Under the pieces are notes generated by a model, which was not told the origin of the DNA, did no database searches, and saw only the letters and a program-made list of their open reading frames with translations. Below, one piece after another: positions 1 through 5,436 of a stretch of 5,485 bases of DNA; the stretch's first letter is position 1, and each line of letters begins with the position of its first letter. Source of the stretch: an uncultured Collinsella sp. (lineage in GTDB: Bacteria > Actinomycetota > Coriobacteriia > Coriobacteriales > Coriobacteriaceae); the NCBI GenBank assembly GCA_900551185.1, contig URVF01000113.1, positions 1 to 5,485 on the forward strand. The letters run 5' to 3'. Both the position numbers and the translations under genes were made by a program.

Positions 1-49
1 ACGAGATCATGCCTAGTCTCGTGGGCTCGGAGATGTGTATAAGAGACAG
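1..49. other. Untrimmed Nextera P7-side library adapter (not genomic)
   Basis: Synthetic sequence. Positions 1-7 (ACGAGAT) are the end of the Illumina P7 primer. Positions 8-15 (CATGCCTA) are an 8-base i7 index; its reverse complement TAGGCATG is the Nextera N706 index. Positions 16-30 (GTCTCGTGGGCTCGG) are the Nextera read-2 adapter. Positions 31-49 (AGATGTGTATAAGAGACAG) are the 19-bp Tn5 mosaic end. Genomic sequence starts at about position 50. Every element is in the order and orientation of a Nextera library molecule, so this is a library artefact and not a natural transposon end. Confidence 0.98.
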
Positions 50-51
50 TC

Positions 52-1230
52 GATAATCTTGGCCAGATATTTGGGGACCTTTTCTTCCTTAAGGGGATGG
101 GCGGGGTCCAGCGCCAGGCGCAGGCGTTGGTCGCAGGCGCGCATCATTTCACCGAGCTTGCTGCTCTTTTGCCTACTACCGTGGATACGCATGCATTCCC
201 AAAAGCCGTTTTGGCAACGGTAGATATGGATAGGATCCAGGCGGTATTCGCAGTCCTCGTGGCGCTCGGGCGCAAAGAATACGGCCGAGGCAAACATGGT
301 GTAGGGCATGGCCGTCTCCTCCCCAAATAAACTCGCCACGATGCCGGTCTTTCGGTGCGTGTCATAGTAGCGCGCCATGCGGACATACACGGCGCATGCC
401 ACGTGGCGCAGATCGCGGTGGTGGCTGCGGTCGAGCCGCGAGTTACTTAGGTTGTACGTGGAGAGTGCGTCGATGGCAGCCATGAGTCGCTCCTCGCGCA
501 CCTCATCGGGCGGAAGGGGGAGCGTGGGCTCGGAGGTTTTGCGACGCTTAGGGGTCTGGCCGGACGGTGCCGGTGCTGGGACAAGGTCTCGTGCCGCGCG
601 TCGCAGCTCGATAAGGGCGTTATCGAGCATGACGGTTTTAGAGTCACGAAGCAGCTTGGGGTCGAGCCCGTGGAACACGGCGTAATCCTGCAGCCACACG
701 CGCGCAAACCGGTCGATGCCGGGCTCAAAGGCGCGGTAGGCATCCCAAAAGGCCTTGATCTTGTTAAAACCATCGAGCGGATTATCTACGCCAATGCCGC
801 AAATCAGCTCATAGAGATACAGAAAGGCAAAGGACGTAGACGTTTTCTCGACGGTTCCGCGGCGCACCTGAGCGCGCCAGGTAAAGTAGCCGCGCAGCTG
901 CCGATCGCTCATGGCATTGTAGGTGGGAAAGTACGACTTAAAGGTGCCGTTGTAGGGACAGTCATCCTCAAAGTCGGCCATCAGCAGGCCCTGGCGGTAA
1001 AAAAGCTCGGCTTCCGAAAGCCAGCGGCCCGCACCGCCCTTGGGGTCTTCTTGCCAACGCGATATCTCACGCATCTTGCGGTACTGGTCGGGGAGGAAAT
1101 TTTGCATCTGTCGGCCGGTTTTGAGAATCGGCTCGTCTGCGTAGATTTCGTTTGAGAAGCGGGCGGACTGATGGGTCCGGGCCTCGGCCATAATGCGCTC
1201 GATGAGCATCTTGATGTCCTGGTCGGCCAC
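52..1230 (-). CDS. TerB-N domain protein, 3' end missing (contig ends in adapter)
   Basis: The start is GTG at 1230-1228, preceded by GAGAGGAG with a 5-nt spacer, a strong Shine-Dalgarno that fixes the start. About 393 genuine residues remain. Residues ~60-215 look like the TerB N-terminal domain (TerB_N): a Trp/Tyr-rich block with YFTWRAQVRRG (115-125) and FLYLYELICGIG (136-147), the family's characteristic 'W-R-x-x-V-R-x-G ... YxYELI' pattern. A basic, Pro-rich linker (216-245) follows. A second conserved part (~246-394) contains PYTMFASAVFF and a Cys/Trp segment (CQNGFWECM). There is no signal peptide, so it is probably cytosolic. TerB-N domains occur in proteins related to tellurite-resistance and stress TerB modules, but the biochemical role is unknown. 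The open frame continues to position 13, but its last 11 residues and its stop are adapter-encoded. The true C-terminus, possibly a TerB_C domain, is absent. A separate promoter is plausible upstream. Confidence 0.85.
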
Positions 1231-1240
1231 CGCTTCTCCT

Positions 1241-1310
1241 CTCGAACGCAGCTACGGTGACCTCATATCATAGCACAGCATCAAACAGATGTTCGAGATA
1301 CTGCTGCGTT
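1241..1310. repeat. Two overlapping inverted repeats between the DUF554 and TerB-N genes
   Basis: AACGCAGC (1245-1252) is the exact reverse complement of GCTGCGTT (1303-1310). CTCGAAC (1241-1247) is the exact reverse complement of GTTCGAG (1291-1297). The two near arms overlap at 1245-1247, so the two pairings compete. On the minus-strand transcript the shared arm directly precedes the AGGAG of the TerB-N gene. The far arms lie upstream of the candidate promoter's start site, so RNA pairing is possible only in read-through transcripts from the DUF554 gene. Confidence 0.5.
1267..1295 (-). promoter_or_regulatory. Candidate extended -10 promoter for the TerB-N gene
   Basis: On the minus strand, TATGAT (1267-1272, five of six matches to the -10 consensus) is preceded by TGC, giving an extended TGn -10 element. 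A poor -35 match, CGAACA (1290-1295, three of six), sits 17 bp upstream. Predicted initiation near 1260 would give a leader of about 30 nt that includes the GAGAGGAG ribosome binding site. This supports the TerB-N gene being transcribed separately from the DUF554 gene, though read-through is not excluded. The call rests on motif matching only. Confidence 0.42.
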
Positions 1311-1317
1311 GATAGAT

Positions 1318-2034
1318 TTAGAACAGGAGGGCGTAGATGACGGCGATGACGACGGAGGGAAGCATATTGGCCGTGCGGAAGGTCTGAGGACGGATGAGGT
1401 TGACGCCGACGCAGAAGATGAGCATGGAGCCTACGAGCGAAAGGCTGTTGAGGGCTGCTGTGGTCATGATGGGGGAGAGCGCGCCGGCAAACAACGTGAT
1501 CGTCCCCTGGAACACGGCTACGGGCAGGGCCGAGAAGATGCAGCCGCGTCCGAGCGACGCCGTCATGGTGCAGACGATGATGCAGTCCAGTGCGCCCTTG
1601 AGGGCAAGCGTTGACCAGTCGCCGAGCAGGCCGTCCTGGATCGATCCCACAATTGCCATGGCGCCGATACACACGGTGAGTGAAGTCGAGACAAAAGCGT
1701 TGGTGAACTCGTTATCGCCCTCACTGCCGGTCTTGCGCTTGAGCCATTCGCCAAGGTTCTCGATGGCGGCTTCCAAGTTGACGGCCTCGCCGATGAGCGA
1801 ACCGAGCGCAAATGAGACGATGAGCATGGTGGTGCCGGTGGTCGCTAGCGCCTTCCCATCGATAAGGAGCATCTTTTGCATGGTGCCGCCAAGGCCGATA
1901 AACAGGACGCACAGCCCCGATGCTTTCATGAGCGTGTTTTGGATGCGCGGTGTAATGAAGCGGCCGCCCGCTAATCCCAAAAGACCGCCCGCAACTAAAA
2001 GCACAACGTTGATGATTGTTCCCAAGCCCGGCAT
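1318..2034 (-). CDS. DUF554 family integral membrane protein
   Basis: This 238-residue polytopic membrane protein has the length and signature blocks of the DUF554 family (relatives of E. coli YqgA and B. subtilis YdfK; transport function unproven). Seen: N-terminal MPGLGTIINV followed by a Gly-rich helix (~5-27); VLFIGLGGTMQKML (~43-56); the core CIGAMAIVGSIQDGL (~122-136); FSALPVAVFQGTIT (~167-180); and FRTANMLPSVVIAVI near the C-terminus. There are about seven hydrophobic segments and one hydrophilic loop (~96-110). The start at 2034 is chosen because AGGAGGGCTC lies directly upstream and the family begins with MPGLG. The frame stays open to 2103, but those 23 extra residues are not family-like. 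The protein acts in the cytoplasmic membrane. It is separated by 87 nt from the downstream TerB-N gene and by 118 nt from the upstream secreted-protein gene, so it may be its own unit. Confidence 0.93.
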   Translation of the reverse strand: MPGLGTIINVVLLVAGGLLGLAGGRFITPRIQNTLMKASGLCVLFIGLGGTMQKMLLIDGKALATTGTTMLIVSFALGSLIGEAVNLEAAIENLGEWLKRKTGSEGDNEFTNAFVSTSLTVCIGAMAIVGSIQDGLLGDWSTLALKGALDCIIVCTMTASLGRGCIFSALPVAVFQGTITLFAGALSPIMTTAALNSLSLVGSMLIFCVGVNLIRPQTFRTANMLPSVVIAVIYALLF

Positions 2035-2110
2035 GAGCCCTCCTGTATTGATGCCAACGTGGCAATCGTAGCAGAACGAAATGCGAGGCACATCGCGACT
2101 CATCTAATAC

Positions 2111-2141
2111 GTTATATAAGTGGTGTTAGGAATGATGTGCA
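2111..2141 (-). promoter_or_regulatory. Possible promoter for the DUF554 gene
   Basis: In the AT-richer part of the 118-nt gap, the minus strand reads TGCACA (2136-2141, four of six matches to -35), a 17-bp spacer, then TATATA (2113-2118). TATAAC at 2111-2116 is an alternative -10 with five of six matches but a 19-bp spacer. Initiation would fall near 2105, leaving a leader of about 70 nt before the DUF554 start. The matches are moderate, and the gap shows no clear terminator for the upstream operon. Confidence 0.33.
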
Positions 2142-2152
2142 GCATTTAAGCC

Positions 2153-3583
2153 TCAGGTGGTTGTCGGGACATAGGGATAGTATTCAAAGCGCAGTGTCAT
2201 AAGCCGCTGCGGGGATTCAATAGCCGCGGCGATGATATTGGCATCGCGGGCACGATCAAACCCTTCGAGTTCGATCTGATACGAGACGTCTTGCATAATG
2301 TCCAGACGTCGCCAGGCTAGGAGTGTGTCACCATCGAATTCCAAGGTCTTGCCTCCGTCTGGAGCAACGGCGTATAGACGCAGCTTGGCGGTGGTTGCAG
2401 GGTCGACAACCGTGACCTTTTTAATTTCGTTTCGAGTATTCTTGGCGCCCAACAAGGTGAGCAGTGTTGGGGCCACGACCTCGCCCGATGGCAAAAAGAC
2501 GACTTCGATGGATTCGGGAAATGCGATGATAGCCGACTTGCGGACGGGCTGATTGGCGGCGGCAACTTCGATGTTCGCAGCGTCGATGACCTCTGTGCGG
2601 TCGAGCGCGGCAAGCACGCAGCAGTTACCTTCATCGATCTCTTGAGGATCAGCAAGCCCCAGACTGTCTGCGAGCTCGGGATCGTTTGAATCGGTAGCGG
2701 GCCCATTCGGTGCTTCGAAAGAAGCTGGGACGCTGTTTGTCGGCGACGGCGTGTCGCCCGCACCTGCTTCTTTGTCCGCGCTCTCTTCTTGTATGGTTGC
2801 GTTGATGGGTTCGTCGTTTGAGGGGAGCGTCTTGGCGTCAAGCGCGGAAGGAAGAATTCCGATGGCTCCGGATCCGTTCCACTCCATTTCGAGAAGCGCC
2901 GGGTCGGCAAGAATGCGTTGCCTGCTTTGCGCGTGGGCATCGATTTCAATAGGGCCTGCCTCTATCCCTCGTGTAAGGCTGAGTGATCCGGCTGGCTTCT
3001 CGAAATGAGCGTCTGTGTCTTTGGTGCTGACGGCGTAGAACAGCAGGGACGCTTCTCCCGCCGCGATGGCATCGGTACCGGCTTTGGTCAGCCGCAACGA
3101 TGCCGTGAATGAGAGGGTGGGCTGCGCATCATCTGCATTCGCGGCGGCGCAGCCCAGACATATACCGCCTCCTTTCTCAAAAAACGTACCGTCGAAGGCG
3201 ACCTTCGCTCCGTTCGCCGAGTCATCGACCGAAGCGATGTCGATGCGCAGCTCTAAATTGCATGGATCGCCATCCGCATCGAGCACAACCGAGCGCCACG
3301 TGCAGACGGCGCACCCCGCCTGGGAGCCGTTTGCCTTGTTCGAACGCTTGATATCCACGACTATCGAGCCGTCCGTATTACGACGAAGGCATCCCGAGGT
3401 TGAGATTGCGGCTTGTGCGATCGAAAAACGCTTACACGCAATGGCACTCGACGGATTTGGTGCGGAGCTTAGAGCTGCTGGTAAGGAGTCTGCCATGACG
3501 GGAGTCGCCCAAGCGGCGACGGGCGTTCCGGTTGCGAGCGCGCCGCAGAGTGCGACGACGGGCAAAAGGTTCTTTGATGCCAT
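2153..3583 (-). CDS. Secreted two-domain protein with two CxxC motifs (unknown family)
   Basis: This is a 476-residue protein that I do not recognise. ATG at 3583 is preceded by TAAGGAG with a 5-nt spacer. The N-terminus is a signal peptide with likely cleavage after AWA (26) or VMA (31), so export is expected. The first region (~50-215) is rich in beta-type alternation and holds seven cysteines, including CAVC (91-94) and CLGC (142-145), plus C50, C65 and C108. These suggest disulfides or a bound metal. A low-complexity acidic Pro/Ser/Thr/Asn linker (~245-318) leads through a CC pair (321-322) to a C-terminal region (~345-476) of beta character, with AFPESIEVVF, a Gly-Glu turn and a strand-like end LMTLRFEYYP. 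There is no LPxTG, transmembrane tail or cell-wall repeat, so it is either released or held by a partner. It begins 18 nt after the LAQTG gene and is the last gene of the apparent operon. Confidence 0.87.
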   Translation of the reverse strand: MASKNLLPVVALCGALATGTPVAAWATPVMADSLPAALSSAPNPSSAIACKRFSIAQAAISTSGCLRRNTDGSIVVDIKRSNKANGSQAGCAVCTWRSVVLDADGDPCNLELRIDIASVDDSANGAKVAFDGTFFEKGGGICLGCAAANADDAQPTLSFTASLRLTKAGTDAIAAGEASLLFYAVSTKDTDAHFEKPAGSLSLTRGIEAGPIEIDAHAQSRQRILADPALLEMEWNGSGAIGILPSALDAKTLPSNDEPINATIQEESADKEAGAGDTPSPTNSVPASFEAPNGPATDSNDPELADSLGLADPQEIDEGNCCVLAALDRTEVIDAANIEVAAANQPVRKSAIIAFPESIEVVFLPSGEVVAPTLLTLLGAKNTRNEIKKVTVVDPATTAKLRLYAVAPDGGKTLEFDGDTLLAWRRLDIMQDVSYQIELEGFDRARDANIIAAAIESPQRLMTLRFEYYPYVPTTT

Positions 3584-3601
3584 GGGGTCTCCTTAGCTAA
3601 T

Positions 3602-3883
3602 TTAGTGCGGCCTGTCCGTGTTTTGTTTCTGGCTGCGTTTGATGTGCAGACCGAGGCCGGCGGTTCCCGCGCCTGCTGCTGTGGCGCCTGCTGCCAAGAG
3701 CCATCGTCTGTCGCCTGTCTGCGCCAACGGTTCCTCGCGGTCGCCGCGGTCGAGCTCCGAGAGGTCGACCGTCACTTGCGTGGCGGCCTGCGCCTGTTCT
3801 TGCTGGGCAAAGGCCATGGCTGGCCCAAACGCTAGGATGCTGACGGCGGCGGCCAGGGCGACAGCCTTATGCCGTGTGCGCAC
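3602..3883 (-). CDS. Very small LAQTG sortase-anchored surface protein
   Basis: The start is uncertain. GTG at 3883 gives 93 residues with a textbook signal peptide (MRTRHK, then a hydrophobic core, AFA cleavage at ~26). An upstream TTG at 3913 gives 103 residues and has a somewhat better Shine-Dalgarno (GAAGG, 8-nt spacer). The C-terminus is a complete sorting signal: LAQTG (53-57), a hydrophobic stretch (~61-79) and a charged tail with KR. LAxTG is the motif associated with class E sortases of high-GC Gram-positives. After both cuts only about 30 residues (roughly 27-56, Gln-rich then acidic) would remain, which is very short for a sortase substrate. It overlaps the end of the 199-aa secreted gene by 17 nt (GTG start), consistent with translational coupling, and lies 18 nt before the 476-aa gene. 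It may be a cell-wall anchor or tether for its secreted neighbours; that is inference. Confidence 0.8.
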   Translation of the reverse strand: MRTRHKAVALAAAVSILAFGPAMAFAQQEQAQAATQVTVDLSELDRGDREEPLAQTGDRRWLLAAGATAAGAGTAGLGLHIKRSQKQNTDRPH

Positions 3884-4466
3884 CGGGCTCGACCGTCCAG
3901 GTGATCGTTGCAACCTGATCGCCTTCGCCGGTTACGCGGAAGATGTCGCGCGTGACGCGGGCGACGTTTCCGCTTGTCTTGAGCTTAATTTTGTCCTTGC
4001 CGCCGGCAATGCCCTGGTAGCCCATGTCGAAGGCTGCATTCTTGGAAAGATCGAGGCCCGTCCCCTGCATTGCGGCGCTGGCGTTCTGGAGCGCGCCGTC
4101 GGGGCCAACCTTAAAGTCGATGGAGTTCTGTGCGGTTCCGGCTTTGGCGTCGGCAGCAATGGTCCAGGTGTTCATGGCGTCGATCTTCATGTTGGTGACA
4201 TGGATGCCGTAGGCCGAATGATTGTCGATGGTGGTCGCGTCTTCTGAGGGGCCCTGAAGCGTGCCGTCGGCCTTGGCGACGAAGGGAATAACCGTCGGAA
4301 CTTTGAACTCAACGTTGTCGATCTCGGTCCTGACCATTACTTTCGTGGTTCCAACGCGCCCGGCTGCCATAGCTGGCGTCGGGGCGGCGCCCATTGCGAG
4401 CGCGAGCGCGAGCCCTGCGCCCACGACGAGCGCTCTGGCTCCGTTCATGTTCCTGGTGATGTCCAT
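3867..4466 (-). CDS. Secreted beta-rich protein (unknown family)
   Basis: This is a 199-residue protein. ATG at 4466 is preceded by AAAGGAA with a 5-nt spacer; an in-frame ATG at 4448 is less well placed. The signal peptide has a hydrophobic Ala/Leu core (~11-30) with probable cleavage after AMA (34). The mature part shows VEFKVPTVIPFVAKADGTL (52-70), then GPS and IDNHSAYGIHVTNMKI (80-95), then TWTI (100-103), ending with a strand ATITWTVEP (186-194). This 'VPTxIPF...DGT...xNxSxxGIHV' layout recurs in small exported beta-sandwich proteins of Gram-positive surface loci. That similarity is recalled by pattern and was not searched. It has no cysteines after the signal peptide and no anchor of its own. 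It lies 90 nt after the membrane-protein gene and overlaps the sortase-substrate gene. A secreted or surface structural subunit is likely; enzymatic function is not indicated. Confidence 0.88.
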   Translation of the reverse strand: MDITRNMNGARALVVGAGLALALAMGAAPTPAMAAGRVGTTKVMVRTEIDNVEFKVPTVIPFVAKADGTLQGPSEDATTIDNHSAYGIHVTNMKIDAMNTWTIAADAKAGTAQNSIDFKVGPDGALQNASAAMQGTGLDLSKNAAFDMGYQGIAGGKDKIKLKTSGNVARVTRDIFRVTGEGDQVATITWTVEPGAHTA

Positions 4467-4486
4467 GGTCGTTCCTTTCTATTCGC

Positions 4487-4503
4487 CGCGGGCCGTCCCC
4501 GCG
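4487..4503. promoter_or_regulatory. GC-only hairpin in the leader of the 199-aa secreted gene
   Basis: CGCGGG (4487-4492) is the exact reverse complement of CCCGCG (4498-4503), giving a six-base-pair all-GC stem with a 5-nt loop. It lies in the 90-nt gap, just upstream of the AAAGGAA ribosome binding site of the 199-aa gene. No T-run follows on the minus strand, so it is not an intrinsic terminator. It could protect or process the downstream transcript within the operon, or it could be chance in GC-rich DNA. Confidence 0.35.
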
Positions 4504-4556
4504 ATGATTGGACGAATGCTGGTGAATTGCGTGCGGTGCCGCGTCGGCCGGAAAAG

Positions 4557-5066
4557 CTAGTTCTCGGCTTGCTCAACCCGCACCTTGACACGTGTCGGAT
4601 TGCCGTGGCTGTCGAGGGTCTTGGCATCGAGTGCCTGGATCTCGATGTACGCCTCGCCTTCTTTGATGTCGCCGGCGGGGCACGTTTCGATTGTCTTGCC
4701 GGTCTCGACCACACCGGATTCGTACATGGTCTCGTCGTTTTGGATGACGCGGAATCGCTGGGGAAATTTATTGTCTTGGACGTTTTGCACGTTGACGCGC
4801 AGCTTGCCGTCCTCCTGCAGCTGAGCGACCGGTGCGACCGAAATCGTCATCATGTTGTCGCGGACGATGGCGTCGAGCTCATCTTGGATTTCCTGACGCG
4901 TTTTGCCCTCGGCCGTCGTAACCGAAGCGCCCGCCTCGGGTACGGGCTGCGACTGCCAAGTGTATAGTCCTACGGCGACAAGGGCACAGACGATGGCCAA
5001 ACAGGCAAGGATGAGCTTCTTGTGACGACCCAGGCCTGCAAAGTGGGGTGGCTTCTTCGCGCTCAT
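4557..5066 (-). CDS. Single-pass membrane protein with extracellular beta domain
   Basis: This 169-residue protein belongs to no family I can name. ATG at 5066 is preceded by AAGGAT with a 5-nt spacer, and it overlaps the stop of the upstream gene as ATGA. A short basic N-terminus (MSAKKPPHF...GRHKK) precedes one transmembrane segment (~18-36) with no clear cleavage site, predicting an N-in, C-out anchored protein. After a Pro/Ala spacer there is a short helix-like region (TRQEIQDELDAIVRDNMM, 56-73), then an ectodomain (~74-166) with strand-like stretches: ISVAPVAQL, LRVNVQNV, FPQRFRVIQN, YESGVVETG and AYIEIQALD, ending VKVRVEQ. The only ectodomain cysteine is C129. The pattern 'NVxxNKFPQRFxVxQN...xYESGxVxxG' resembles small anchored ectodomains found beside secreted beta-sandwich proteins in Gram-positive loci. 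It may be the membrane-side partner of the secreted proteins downstream; that is inference. Confidence 0.88.
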   Translation of the reverse strand: MSAKKPPHFAGLGRHKKLILACLAIVCALVAVGLYTWQSQPVPEAGASVTTAEGKTRQEIQDELDAIVRDNMMTISVAPVAQLQEDGKLRVNVQNVQDNKFPQRFRVIQNDETMYESGVVETGKTIETCPAGDIKEGEAYIEIQALDAKTLDSHGNPTRVKVRVEQAEN

Positions 5067-5359
5067 GCGGCATCCTTGGCGGTATAGATGCGCGCAAAGG
5101 TGGACGGGTTCGCTCCAAAGAGCATGTGAAGCATCAGGCGGCGTGAGTAGACAAGCTCGTCGAAGTCGGGAGGGAGCTCGATGTCGTGGATATGCGCGAT
5201 GCGGTGGGCGAGCGCCGAGAACGACTCGGGGTCGCAGATCACATCGGTGGTAACGTGGTAGACCGTCGTATCGGGGAATGCCTCTTCGTCGAAAGGCAGG
5301 AGATGGGGATCGTCGTCGACTTCGATGACGATGCCGTACTGGGGCCAGTAATATGCCAT
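5063..5359 (-). CDS. Small soluble protein of unknown function, first gene of the operon
   Basis: This is a complete 98-residue protein. ATG at 5359 is preceded by GGGAGG with a 5-nt spacer. It has no signal peptide or membrane segment, so it is probably cytosolic. The N-terminal half is MAYYWPQYGIVIEVDDDPH followed by FDEEAFPDTTVYHVTTD. The C-terminal half looks helical (SALAHRIAHIHD, YSRRLMLHMLFG). The IVIEVDDDPH segment is faintly like the strand carrying an acidic 'E-x-D-x-x-H' pattern in small nuclease-fold proteins of the DUF559 type, but the protein is short and no other catalytic residue can be placed, so no function is assigned. Its stop overlaps the next start (ATGA, 5066-5063), a sign of translational coupling to the membrane-anchored protein. 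It is unusual as the only non-exported member of the operon. Confidence 0.85.
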   Translation of the reverse strand: MAYYWPQYGIVIEVDDDPHLLPFDEEAFPDTTVYHVTTDVICDPESFSALAHRIAHIHDIELPPDFDELVYSRRLMLHMLFGANPSTFARIYTAKDAA

Positions 5360-5379
5360 GGGAACCTCCCTGCTTCTGG

Positions 5380-5403
5380 GCCAAAACTTCTATCGGTTTT
5401 GGC
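5380..5403. promoter_or_regulatory. Perfect 8-bp inverted repeat upstream of the operon's first gene
   Basis: GCCAAAAC (5380-5387) and GTTTTGGC (5396-5403) are exact reverse complements separated by 8 nt. The repeat sits in the 77 genomic bases left upstream of the 98-aa gene, 21 nt before its start codon on the minus strand. It could be an operator for a dimeric regulator or a leader hairpin. No -35/-10 pair is evident in the remaining upstream DNA before the adapter begins, so the operon promoter may lie beyond the contig or further genes may precede it. Confidence 0.5.
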
Positions 5404-5436
5404 TGTCGACGCCGACCGTATCAGCCGCTACTTGAC

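Noticed and set aside
35..223. Plus-strand open frame beginning MYKRQ
   Set aside because: Its start codon and first residues come from the adapter mosaic end, and the rest is antisense to the TerB-N gene.
670..1155. A 161-residue open frame on the plus strand
   Set aside because: It lies wholly antisense to the TerB-N gene, which has clear domain motifs and a strong ribosome binding site. Long antisense frames are expected in GC-rich DNA.
2052..2064. Small hairpin TGCCA-ACG-TGGCA in the DUF554 leader
   Set aside because: The stem is only five base pairs with no T-run. It is too weak to call as a terminator or riboswitch.
1394..2071. A 225-residue open frame on the plus strand
   Set aside because: It is antisense to the DUF554 gene, whose family match is clear. 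Its translation is Met/Ser/Pro-rich and not protein-like.
2035..2103. Upstream start for the DUF554 gene at 2103
   Set aside because: It would add 23 residues unlike the family. The start at 2034 has AGGAGG correctly placed and begins with the family-typical MPGLG.
2088..2140. Inverted repeat GCACATC/GATGTGC flanking the possible DUF554 promoter
   Set aside because: Seven base pairs with a 39-nt loop is not surprising by chance in a region of this size.
3066..3596. A 176-residue open frame on the plus strand
   Set aside because: It is antisense to the N-terminal half of the secreted 476-aa protein, which has a signal peptide and ribosome binding site.
5067..5384. N-terminal extension of the membrane protein to a start at 5384
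   Set aside because: The extra 106 residues are Arg/His/Pro-rich and are the out-of-frame image of the 98-aa gene. The start at 5066 has a good ribosome binding site and an ATGA overlap.
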